Below are positions 1-7,393 of a DNA stretch of 64,000 nucleotides, in pieces. This stretch comes from JALYUM01 sp036688685 (GTDB lineage Bacteria > Pseudomonadota > Gammaproteobacteria > Burkholderiales > Burkholderiaceae_D). Within the stretch, counting starts at the first letter, position 1. Each line of letters starts with the position of its first letter. Location: contig NZ_JAQQPS010000015.1 of the NCBI RefSeq assembly GCF_036688685.1, positions 1-64,000 of the forward strand, in the 5' to 3' direction. The notes under the pieces were generated by a model. That model had not been told where the DNA came from. It did no database searches and saw only the letters and a list, made by a program, of their open reading frames with translations. The translations under genes were made by a program, and so were the position numbers.

Positions 1-1
1 G

Positions 2-70
2 GATGTTCACGTGGCGGCGGAAACGATACGCACGTTACGTGAAATGGGCGCACTAAAGAGTTGTGTATAA
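2..70 (+). CDS. C-terminal end of an unidentified protein (5' cut by window)
   Basis: An open frame enters from the left edge and stops at a TAA at 68-70, giving 22 residues that end in ALKSCV. The fragment is too short to assign to a family. It ends just before the next gene, whose Shine-Dalgarno-like GGAGGA lies at 91-96, so the two could be co-transcribed. That the frame is coding is an inference from this arrangement. Confidence 0.35.
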   Translation, partial: DVHVAAETIRTLREMGALKSCV

Positions 71-108
71 CGAGGTGGGTTAAAGCCAGTGGAGGAACGC
101 TGGATTTC

Positions 109-813
109 ATGTTTGATGATAAGCGGGGAGATGGCAAGGAAGCGCTCTTCAACAAGCGCTCGAGTCTGCCAGCCGCCAGCAAAATTGTGGCCTTTAACAA
201 ATCCCGACGTAAAGGCTGGCATGGCAAGAAGGGTGCGGATATGCGCACTGATTCAGAAGTTAAATTTGGTAAAGCGAGTAAAGCTTCGCTGCAAAAACTG
301 AATATGAGCCGCAACCATAAAATTGCCGACAGTATCTTGGGTGTGATGATTCAGAAAACAGTGATCTCCAGTGAACTGGACGATTTGAAGACATGCAAGG
401 CAGTCAAAGGTAGTCTGCTTAAATTCGTGTCGAGGAGCTTGAAGCCTTTGGACGATATCGAAACGCTTAAGAAAGCGGACCTCTTCAGGGAAAAACTACA
501 TGATTTAACGGTGGGAAATTTGAGCCAGAAAGAGTACAAGAAGCGTTTCAACGCTACCAAAAAAATTCTCTCAGCCAATCCTGCTAATTTGCGTTTAGGG
601 ATCAGCACGGTCAATTCCGGAATCGGAGGCGATCTCGATTTTAATGTGGCGGGTAGCAATGGCAATGTTCCCCGGCCATCAACACCGATTTCCGAAAATA
701 TGGGAATTGCGATGGATGACTACCTGCTGGATAACGGTGGCGGCGCTTCCATCCGCCTATTCGCAACCTTTAACAAAGGTACCCGGGCAACATCCAGTTT
801 CACTTATGAATAA
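109..813 (+). CDS. Hypothetical protein, possible polymorphic-toxin-type domain
   Basis: The product is 234 residues if started at the ATG at 109, with GGAGGA at 91-96 (a long 12-nt spacer). A TTG at 61 would add 16 residues. The protein is lysine-rich and clearly less GC-rich than its neighbours, which suggests recent transfer. A segment MSRNHKIADS followed later by ANPANLRLGISTVNSGIG resembles, from memory only, cargo domains fused to PAAR or VgrG-type secretion proteins, where an Asn-His pair and a late NLR(L/I)G motif recur. No signal peptide or membrane segment is visible. The same window carries T6SS genes about 38 kb away, but no VgrG, PAAR or immunity gene is seen next to it. Function is unknown. 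Confidence 0.6.
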   Translation: MFDDKRGDGKEALFNKRSSLPAASKIVAFNKSRRKGWHGKKGADMRTDSEVKFGKASKASLQKLNMSRNHKIADSILGVMIQKTVISSELDDLKTCKAVKGSLLKFVSRSLKPLDDIETLKKADLFREKLHDLTVGNLSQKEYKKRFNATKKILSANPANLRLGISTVNSGIGGDLDFNVAGSNGNVPRPSTPISENMGIAMDDYLLDNGGGASIRLFATFNKGTRATSSFTYE

Positions 814-1177
814 TACGGCGGGTTCTAATACCCGACGCTGGACTAATTCGAAGCAGAGCTAGTGTCCCGCATTGGAAATTCGTCGAATTACCAATGTGAC
901 GAAATCGCGCTGAGACAAGGAGCAAAGCACGGCAAGGCCGGGGCCTTGCGAGCAGGTGTGACGCAGTATCGGTGCGATTGTCGTCATATTAAATCAAGGA
1001 ATTTCTGACGCAGGTCAGTGGAATGTTGTAGCAATGCGATTTGCTGAGTATGGACGGCATCCGGGCCGACCCCGGCTGCACCCGTCTAATTGAGCCAAAC
1101 CAACAATACCTAATTCCATCAAGCAACTTTCTCCCGGCTTGGTATCGTGGCACATGCCACCTGCCACGGGAGTTGCA
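814..1177. other. Intergenic region with two hairpins
   Basis: There is no convincing gene in these 364 bases. Two inverted repeats follow the preceding gene. At 871-895, arms of 12 bases (ATTGGAAATTCG and CGAATTACCAAT) pair with one mismatch. At 932-949, GCAAGGCC and GGCCTTGC pair around two bases. Neither has a T-run, so they are not classic terminators on the + strand, but they may mark the 3' end of the preceding transcript. A good Shine-Dalgarno sequence for the next gene closes the region. Confidence 0.5.
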
Positions 1178-2701
1178 ATGCCAGCCACGCCAGACGTCCA
1201 CGCCGGGAAATCGGCGTACTACCAGCCTTCCGGCAAAGTCGCGCGCGGCGCGCTGCTGATCGGGATGGGCTACGGCCTGGCAATCGTGCCGGGCGCCTTT
1301 CTGTATGCCTGCGCCATCATGCGCGCGCCGGCCTGGATCAATTTTATTGTGCTGCTCATGTTCGGCCTGTGGATTGCCGTCGTGGTCGACCTGGTGGCGC
1401 TCAAGGCCAGGATCCGGAATCGCGTCTGGGTCGTGCGCTTTGCCATCGCGCTGGCGCTGTGCGCCTGGTACTTCCAATGGGCGGTCTGGATGGCGATGGC
1501 CATGCAGCGCCAGCACACCGGCATGCTGGTGCAGAGCGCCGCCGTGCTGGCGCTGCATCCGGGCGCCTTGCTGGCGGCCGCCACCGAACTGGCGCTGCAC
1601 AATGCCTGGGGGCTGGGTGCGTTGCCGATGGTGGCGGTGTGGCTGATGGAAGCGTTCGTGCTGGTCCAGATGGCGCCGGGGCTGGGGCAGGGGCGGGCCG
1701 TGCAACCGTTTTGCGAAGCGTCCGGGGACTGGGCCGAACAGATCGGCGTACGGCGCAAGTTCGCCTGCATCGACCAGCCCACAGAAGTGGCACACTTGCT
1801 GGAGCAGGCGCCGCAACAGCTGCCATCGGTGCTGACCGCGTGGAGCGCGCCAGCGCCCGACTATGCCGAGGTGACGCTGTACCGCTGCCACGCCGGCATT
1901 GCGTATGTCTCGATCTGGAATGTGCGGGCCCGGCGCGGCTCGACCAGCACCACGCAGGCTGTGGTGGTGGCCTTGCGTCTGCCCGGCGTGGATCTCGACG
2001 CGCTGATCGAAAAGCTGATCGTGCGCGCCGACCCGCGCACCGCCCGCACGCAGGATGATGGTGCCCCCGCAGCGCCGGAACTGGCCAGCCCGCGCGCCCT
2101 GTTCCAGGCCGCCCGCTTCGCCGATGCGTACCTGCGCGCGCTGGTTCACGTGCAGTCGCCGCAGCTTGGCCTGCGCCTGGAAGCGAACCGGCTGTGCGCC
2201 TTGTGCTGCATGCGTCAGAACCGCTGGGTCGAGGCCGGCCCGTTCTGGGAAGCCGTGTTCGACGACGAGCCGGCGGTGCGCAACGCCTTGCAGTTGGCCG
2301 CCTGCGCGGTGATGGCCGGCGCGTTCGAGGCCGGCCACGACTGGTTCGGCCGCGCGCGCGCCCTGAATGCCGCCACGCGCGAACAGCCGCCGCTGGCTTT
2401 GTTGACGACCTTTGTCAGTGCGCTCGATGCGGCGGGCCGGCCCGCTGCGGCCATGCGTTGGCTCGACGAAATCCGAGAATCGTATTGTGCCTGTCGGGAC
2501 ACCGACCCCACGGTCCTGTTTGCCAACCGCATGCCGCTGTTCAACGAGTTTCTCGAGCGCAGCGCACCGATCGTCCTGGCCGCGCTCGGCCGGCAACCGG
2601 GGTTGCGCTGGTATGCCGCCATGTTGGGACGCCTGGATGAAGCGGGCAATGTCGAACTGGGGCAGTGGCTCGATGAACAGGAACGCAGTGTGGCCGGCTG
2701 A
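1178..2701 (+). CDS. Membrane protein with large soluble C-terminal domain, unknown function
   Basis: The product is 507 residues. The ATG at 1178 is chosen because GGGAG at 1167-1171 sits 6 nt upstream; an in-frame TTG at 1139 lacks such a site. The N-terminal third holds about four hydrophobic segments (GMGYGLAIVPGAFLYACAI, INFIVLLMFGLWIAVVVDLV, a third around WVVRFAIALALCAWYF, then a weaker one). The rest is soluble and alpha-helical, with an Ala/Leu/Trp spacing in the last 250 residues that resembles TPR-like helical hairpins. No catalytic motif is seen. The next gene starts 49 bp downstream on the same strand and could be co-transcribed. I do not recognise the family; a scaffold or sensor role at the inner membrane is only a guess. 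Confidence 0.8.
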   Translation: MPATPDVHAGKSAYYQPSGKVARGALLIGMGYGLAIVPGAFLYACAIMRAPAWINFIVLLMFGLWIAVVVDLVALKARIRNRVWVVRFAIALALCAWYFQWAVWMAMAMQRQHTGMLVQSAAVLALHPGALLAAATELALHNAWGLGALPMVAVWLMEAFVLVQMAPGLGQGRAVQPFCEASGDWAEQIGVRRKFACIDQPTEVAHLLEQAPQQLPSVLTAWSAPAPDYAEVTLYRCHAGIAYVSIWNVRARRGSTSTTQAVVVALRLPGVDLDALIEKLIVRADPRTARTQDDGAPAAPELASPRALFQAARFADAYLRALVHVQSPQLGLRLEANRLCALCCMRQNRWVEAGPFWEAVFDDEPAVRNALQLAACAVMAGAFEAGHDWFGRARALNAATREQPPLALLTTFVSALDAAGRPAAAMRWLDEIRESYCACRDTDPTVLFANRMPLFNEFLERSAPIVLAALGRQPGLRWYAAMLGRLDEAGNVELGQWLDEQERSVAG

Positions 2702-2750
2702 CACGCGGGCGTAATAATTTCTCAATAGAATCGAAATATTCCAAAATGAA

Positions 2751-3245
2751 ATGAATCCCATGCAATCGACTTCCAGCGCAAAGCCGCTTCCCAGCGTCGA
2801 TCTCGTCTACACCAAGACCGCCGTGGGGCGCCACGAAGTCGGCCACCGCGGCGCCGGCCTGAACGCGCGCCAGCGGACCGCGCTGATCATGCTCGACGGC
2901 CAGCGCGATGCGCGCGTGCTGGAAACCCTGATGCCGTCCGACCAGGTTGCCCCGATCCTGGCCGCGCTCATGGGACTGGGCTTGATTGCCCCCGCAGCCT
3001 CTGGGCTGGCGTCGCCGGCACCGGAAGCGCCCGCACTGGCCGCCATCAAGGCCGAACTGATTCAGTCAGCCGAACGCTATTTGGGCGTCATGGCGGACGG
3101 GGTGGTGGCGCGGGTGCGGCAAGCGGCCGACGCTACCGAGTTGTTGCGGGTACTTGGACACTGGCACATGGCGATGCAGGATTCGAAGCACGGCAAAGAG
3201 GCGGCCCGCGCCCTGCTCGATAAAACCCGCGCTACCCTGGCGTAG
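2751..3245 (+). CDS. Small protein of unknown function with winged-helix-like N-terminus
   Basis: The product is 164 residues. ATGs at 2751 and 2760 are both possible, and neither has a strong ribosome site. Residues about 35-80 (LNARQRTALIMLDGQRD, then a helix and GLGLIAPAA) have the rhythm of a small winged-helix or 'how many turns of the wheel' domain often seen in Oxalobacteraceae proteins of unknown role. A proline/alanine linker follows, then a helical tail ending in a basic segment. It follows the membrane protein by 49 bp, which suggests one transcript. Its 3' end overlaps the convergent ArsR-type gene by 14 bp. No function is assigned. Confidence 0.75.
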   Translation: MNPMQSTSSAKPLPSVDLVYTKTAVGRHEVGHRGAGLNARQRTALIMLDGQRDARVLETLMPSDQVAPILAALMGLGLIAPAASGLASPAPEAPALAAIKAELIQSAERYLGVMADGVVARVRQAADATELLRVLGHWHMAMQDSKHGKEAARALLDKTRATLA

Positions 3246-3558
3246 GGGCAGGCAAGGGTGCCGGCTGTGCCAGGATCGCCCCCAGCAAACCCGGAAAACG
3301 CGCCTCGATATCGTCCCGGCGCAGCGTGTTGATGTGCATGGTGCCATTGCTCTCGGTGCGCACCAGGCCGGCTTCGCGCAGGACCTTGAAGTGGTGCGAC
3401 ATGGTCGACTTGGGCCGCCCGCCGTCGAGTGCGCCGCAGGTGGACGCGCCAAGCTGCGCGAGATGGCGCACGATGCCCAGCCGAATCGAATCACTCAGGG
3501 CGTACAGCACGCGCTCGAGCAGGAAATCGTCGGCAAGTGGATGTTTGTAAGGGCGCAT
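3232..3558 (-). CDS. ArsR-family transcriptional regulator
   Basis: The product is 108 residues. A winged helix-turn-helix is clear: LSDSIRLGIVRHLAQ, then the recognition helix KSTMSHHFKVLREAGLV, then the wing RTESNGTMHINTLR. Such proteins are dimeric repressors. The ATG at 3558 starts the usual family N-terminus (MRPYKHPLADD). ATGs at 3567 and 3570 lie behind an AAGG and would add three or four residues, but a TATAAC -10-like hexamer at 3578-3583 would leave them almost leaderless. The gene is divergent from the flavin oxidoreductase, with an inverted repeat between them, so it probably controls that gene. No metal-binding CxC motif is seen, so the signal may be an electrophile rather than a metal. 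Confidence 0.85.
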   Translation of the reverse strand: MRPYKHPLADDFLLERVLYALSDSIRLGIVRHLAQLGASTCGALDGGRPKSTMSHHFKVLREAGLVRTESNGTMHINTLRRDDIEARFPGLLGAILAQPAPLPAPTPG

Positions 3559-3596
3559 GAGCAGCATCATACACCTTGGGTTATACTCGTTCCATT

Positions 3597-3614
3597 GTTC
3601 GTAAATATTCGAAC
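3597..3614. promoter_or_regulatory. Candidate operator between arsR-type gene and flavin reductase
   Basis: GTTCG at 3597-3601 and CGAAC at 3610-3614 form an inverted repeat around an 8-base AT-rich spacer. The site sits 28 bp upstream of the flavin reductase start and 39 bp upstream of the divergent regulator. This is the usual position for an ArsR-family operator that controls both genes. Binding is inferred. Confidence 0.5.
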
Positions 3615-3641
3615 TAACGCCACTTGATACCGAGGAAACCC

Positions 3642-4730
3642 ATGTCTGCATTGTTCCAGCCCTACACCCTGAAAAGCGTCACCCTGCGCAACCGCATCGC
3701 CGTGCCGCCGATGTGCCAGTATTCCGCCGTGGACGGCGTGCCGAACGAATGGCATCTGTCGCACTACGCCAGCATTGCGCGCGGCGGCCCCGGCGTGGTG
3801 GTGGTGGAAGCCACCGCGGTGGCGCCGGAAGGGCGCATCACGCCCGGTTGCACGGGCTTGTGGAACGACGAGCAGTTGCAGGCCTTCGTGCCGATCGTGC
3901 GCGCCATCAAGGCCGCCGGCGCGGTGCCGGGCATCCAGATCGCCCACGCCGGCCGCAAAGCCAGCGCCAACAAGCCTTGGGAAGGCGACGACCATATCGC
4001 CGAAGGCGACCCGCGCGGCTGGCAGACCATCGCCCCGTCGGCCATTGCGTTCGGCGAAAACTTGCCAAAAGTACCGCGCGCCATGACCATTGCCGATATC
4101 GCGCGCGTCACACAGAACTTCGTCGACACCACCATTCGTGCCCGCGAAGCCGGCTTCGAATGGCTGGAACTGCACTTCGCCCACGGCTACCTGGCCCAAA
4201 GCTTCTTCTCGGAACACTCGAACCAGCGCGACGACATCTACGGAGGCAGCCTCGAAAACCGATCGCGCTTCCTGCTCGAAACGCTGCGCGCCGTGCGTGC
4301 CGTGTGGCCGGAAAACCTGCCATTGACGGTGCGCTTCGGCGTCATCGAATACGACGGCCGCGACGAACAGACCTTGCTCGACTCGATTGGCCTGGTGCGC
4401 CAGTTCAAGGACGCCGGCATGGACATGATCAGCGTGAGCATGGGCTTCACCATTCCCGGCACCGCCATTCCATGGGGCCCGGCCTTCATGGGCCCGGTCG
4501 CCAAACGGGTGCGCACGGAAGCCGATGTGCCGGTCTCGTCGGCCTGGGGTTTCGGTACGCCGGCCATTGCCGAGCAGATGGTCAAGGAAGAAGTGCTGGA
4601 CGTGGTGATGGTCGGCAAGGCGCACCTGGCCAACCCGCACTGGGCCTACTTTGCAGCGAAAGAACTGGGCGTCGAAAAAGCGGCGTGGACCTTGCCGGCG
4701 CAGTATGCGGCCTGGCTCGAACGTTATTAA
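3642..4730 (+). CDS. NADH:flavin oxidoreductase, XenA/YqjM-type old yellow enzyme
   Basis: The product is 362 residues; the ATG at 3642 follows GAGG at 3631-3634. The sequence is a full-length FMN-dependent TIM barrel that reduces activated C=C bonds (alpha,beta-unsaturated carbonyls, nitro compounds) with NAD(P)H. Cys25 in PPMCQYS is the redox-tuning cysteine of the thermophilic-like class. HAGRKA at 102-107 contacts flavin. His178 and His181 in HFAHGYL are the substrate-binding pair. YGGSLENRSRF is the family signature. The numbering of Cys25, His178 and His181 agrees with Pseudomonas XenA as I recall it. The protein is cytosolic. It is probably controlled by the divergent ArsR-type regulator and ends in a strong terminator. 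Confidence 0.93.
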   Translation: MSALFQPYTLKSVTLRNRIAVPPMCQYSAVDGVPNEWHLSHYASIARGGPGVVVVEATAVAPEGRITPGCTGLWNDEQLQAFVPIVRAIKAAGAVPGIQIAHAGRKASANKPWEGDDHIAEGDPRGWQTIAPSAIAFGENLPKVPRAMTIADIARVTQNFVDTTIRAREAGFEWLELHFAHGYLAQSFFSEHSNQRDDIYGGSLENRSRFLLETLRAVRAVWPENLPLTVRFGVIEYDGRDEQTLLDSIGLVRQFKDAGMDMISVSMGFTIPGTAIPWGPAFMGPVAKRVRTEADVPVSSAWGFGTPAIAEQMVKEEVLDVVMVGKAHLANPHWAYFAAKELGVEKAAWTLPAQYAAWLERY

Positions 4731-4754
4731 TTGACTACCTTGTTTGCATGAATC

Positions 4755-4777
4755 AACCCGCCGCGGCGGGTTTTTTT
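4755..4777 (+). terminator. Rho-independent terminator after the flavin reductase
   Basis: Arms AACCCGCC (4755-4762) and GGCGGGTT (4765-4772) pair around GC and run directly into seven T residues (4771-4777). The terminator closes the flavin reductase unit 25 bp after its stop and separates it from the AAA+ operon that follows. Confidence 0.9.
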
Positions 4778-4857
4778 ACGTGCCTGCGCTTACCGTCGAT
4801 CCGCGACCTCAACTAGAATAGGGTGGGTTCCCCCGCATCGATCAACGGAGCACAGCC

Positions 4858-6438
4858 ATGGCATTCGATTTTTTTCAGCGCATCTCGCGCGCGCCGACCA
4901 AGCCGCGCAGTGCGCCCACGGCGCGCCAGTTCGATGTGGCCGACCTGTATCGCGGCCCGGTTGCCGCAGCCGACGCGCTGGCCGCCGGCGAAGCGGCGCC
5001 CCTCGACGAAAAGCTACGCCAGGCCTATTTTTGGATCGTCAACAACGCCATCATCAGCCCGCACTACGATGTCGAATACAACGACGGGCCGCCGCAAACC
5101 TTCGTGGTGGGCGACAGCAAGCGCACCTTGACCCTGCCATCGGCGCAGAGTTATTCCAGCTTCGTCCTGCTGCCGCTGCTGACCTTTGCTGCACGCCGCA
5201 AGTGCCTCTTCATCGGCGGCCCGGGCCGCGGCAAGACGGCCAGTGCCATCCTGATGGGCGTGCTGGCGGGCGCCCCGGTGCGCGATGTGAAACGCGCCAT
5301 GCAGCACGGGCACCCGCAAATGACCGTCGCCGACCTGCTCGGCAACCCGTTGCCGGCCGACCTGGTCGGCGCCCAGAGCATGGACGACATCCGCATCGCG
5401 TGGCGCGCATGGTTGTCGATGCGCGTGAAAATCGTCGATGAATACAACCGCATCCCCACCCGCACCCAGAGTGCCCTGCTCACCGTCATGGGCGACAACT
5501 ACGCCGAGGTGCTGGACCACGTGTTCGAATGTCCCGAGTCGGCCTGGTTCCTGACGGCCAACGACGACCAGGGTGGCGGCACTTACCAGGTGATCGAAGC
5601 GCTGCGCGACCGCATCGACGTTGTCGTCCAGGCGCTTGCCTTCAATCCGCTGTTTCTCGACGATTTGCTGGTGCGCGTCGAGCAGGATGTGCGCCCGGAA
5701 GAACTGGTTCCGTCTGAACTGATCTTTACCGAGGCAGAGGTCGACCGCATGGGCGCGGCCATCCGCGCCATCGGAATCCCGGTGGCAGTGCGGCGCAGGC
5801 TGGAGTTTTTTGCCAGCCAGTTTGAACTGCAGGAAGGCGCGGGGGTGCAGTTTGAATACATGAGCAAGGATACGGCGCGCCTGTCCGGCGTGCCGTGGCG
5901 CGAAGTGACGGCGCAGGACAGCGGGCGCGATCGCCTGAAGGACCTGGGTTGCCAGACCCGCAACGGCGTCTCGGTCCGTAACCTCAGTACCTTGCTCATT
6001 TACGCGAAGGCGATGGCGTATTTTCACGGCGCCGACCAGGTGCAACTGGAAGACTTGCGCCAGGTCCTGCCGTTCGTCCTGCACGACAAGCTGCAGCCGG
6101 ACCTGGAAGCGCCGTTTTTCAACGTGCCGGAAAACGCCGCCTACAAGCTGGACCGGGTCAGCTGGCTGCGCCGGCTGTTCGACCTGTCGAACGACGAGTT
6201 CAATCGCCTCGACCTGGACCGCAACGACCCGGTGGGCGAGCTGGCCGCGCTGTTCGCGCAGGGTCTCGACGGCGTGACCGAGCGCGAGACCCGTGCGCGC
6301 CTGGCAAAGATCGAAAAATTGATCGGTGAGCGCACCAAGGGCCGCAAACTGTATGGTCCTTTATATGACGAGCTGCTGAAACTGAAATACCTGCATCAGC
6401 GCTACACCAATTACCTGGCCTGGCTGCGTGCGCAATAA
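4858..6438 (+). CDS. MoxR-type AAA+ ATPase, first gene of a MoxR-vWA operon
   Basis: The product is 526 residues. Walker A is GGPGRGKT (120-127), Walker B with DEYNR lies at 194-198, and a sensor-1 segment FLTAND is at 231-236. A C-terminal lid is followed by a further helical domain, making it longer than the usual ~330-residue MoxR. MoxR ATPases act as hexameric chaperones or remodellers that work with von Willebrand A proteins, here encoded two genes downstream. It is soluble and cytosolic. Six genes follow with overlaps of 3-16 bp, so it heads a translationally coupled operon that starts after a strong terminator. The arrangement matches what I recall as MoxR-vWA-beta-propeller (bpX) ternary systems. 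Confidence 0.88.
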   Translation: MAFDFFQRISRAPTKPRSAPTARQFDVADLYRGPVAAADALAAGEAAPLDEKLRQAYFWIVNNAIISPHYDVEYNDGPPQTFVVGDSKRTLTLPSAQSYSSFVLLPLLTFAARRKCLFIGGPGRGKTASAILMGVLAGAPVRDVKRAMQHGHPQMTVADLLGNPLPADLVGAQSMDDIRIAWRAWLSMRVKIVDEYNRIPTRTQSALLTVMGDNYAEVLDHVFECPESAWFLTANDDQGGGTYQVIEALRDRIDVVVQALAFNPLFLDDLLVRVEQDVRPEELVPSELIFTEAEVDRMGAAIRAIGIPVAVRRRLEFFASQFELQEGAGVQFEYMSKDTARLSGVPWREVTAQDSGRDRLKDLGCQTRNGVSVRNLSTLLIYAKAMAYFHGADQVQLEDLRQVLPFVLHDKLQPDLEAPFFNVPENAAYKLDRVSWLRRLFDLSNDEFNRLDLDRNDPVGELAALFAQGLDGVTERETRARLAKIEKLIGERTKGRKLYGPLYDELLKLKYLHQRYTNYLAWLRAQ

Positions 6439-7393
6439 GATGCTGTCTCCTGCCTTCGCTGCCGCCCTGGATCTGCGCCGCGCCTGGTTCAATGCGCGCG
6501 TGGCGCAGGCCAGGGCGCGCGAACCGGGTTTCGATGTCGATGCCTTCGCCCGCTTTCTGGCCGACTGTGTCGATCCGCTGGTGCGGGTGGTGCCGCAGAA
6601 CGTCGAGGCGGTGGCCGAGGCCGCGTTCGATATCGCCCTGGTGCTGTGCCGGCAGCGCCCGGATGACGTAGCGGCGCAGGTATGGACCCGGCTCGCGCCG
6701 GCGTATGGCGCGCTGGTCGCGCGTGCACCCCATGAAACCCTGGGCCTGCTGGTGAACGCGGTGGCGCGGCTGCAGGCGCTGCCGAATGCGCGGCCGGCCC
6801 AGTGGCTCGAACGCATGCTGGCGCTGGCGCCGCAGGTGACCTCCACGCACGCGCTGCGTGGCGTGGGCCTGGTGCTGGCCTGGCGCGCCGGCGCGGCCCA
6901 TTTCCGCGCCGGCGCCATCGATGCCGCAGACGGCCTGGCGCCAGCGCTGGCGCTGGCCGCGTTTGGCGCCGGCCCTTCCTGGCCGGCGTTGCGCGCCGAA
7001 CTGGCGCGCAATCCATGGTGGCATGCGCCTGGCGACGGCGCGCCGGAGCAGGAACTGGGCGCATTTATTGGCCTGAACGGGATGTTTGCGCAGCCGCCCG
7101 AGGTGCGCTCTTGCCACGACGGCTTCATGGTCGCCTCCGCTGACCGGCATTTCCTGCTGGTGGCGGACGCCTGCGGCGCCGTGCTGCTGGCCGCAAGCCG
7201 GGATGAGTTCGACGCTGCCGCCGAGGGCGGCTATCCTGAACTTGCCTCGTTCGAGGACAGCACCCTCGTCACCGGCGCACGCCGGGTCTTGCTCGACCTG
7301 CCGGCAACTGGCCTGCGCGCCTGCTGCAACGCCAGCCTGGTTGCCGTCACCTCGCCGTACACGCACGCAATCCGCGTGCTGCCACTGCGATGA
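6428..7393 (+). CDS. Beta-rich partner of the MoxR/vWA module (bpX-like)
   Basis: The product is 321 residues from a GTG at 6428, which overlaps the ATPase gene by 11 bp; an ATG at 6440 would give 317. The N-terminal two thirds are alanine-rich and helical. The last ~90 residues alternate short beta strands and turns (for example FMVASADRHFLLVADA, RRVLLDLPATGL, ASLVAVTSPYTHAIRVL), as in a propeller-like or bpX-type domain. Proteins of this sort sit between the MoxR ATPase and the vWA protein in the ternary systems described by Aravind and colleagues. Membership is my inference from order and fold rhythm, not a database match. It ends in an ATGA overlap with the next gene. Confidence 0.72.
   Translation: MRNKMLSPAFAAALDLRRAWFNARVAQARAREPGFDVDAFARFLADCVDPLVRVVPQNVEAVAEAAFDIALVLCRQRPDDVAAQVWTRLAPAYGALVARAPHETLGLLVNAVARLQALPNARPAQWLERMLALAPQVTSTHALRGVGLVLAWRAGAAHFRAGAIDAADGLAPALALAAFGAGPSWPALRAELARNPWWHAPGDGAPEQELGAFIGLNGMFAQPPEVRSCHDGFMVASADRHFLLVADACGAVLLAASRDEFDAAAEGGYPELASFEDSTLVTGARRVLLDLPATGLRACCNASLVAVTSPYTHAIRVLPLR

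Noticed and set aside
989..2761. Long open frame on the minus strand (590 codons) opposite the membrane protein gene
   Set aside because: Composition is Arg/His/Gln/Gly-rich, as expected from the complement of a GC-rich gene, and the plus-strand frame has natural membrane helices and a ribosome site.
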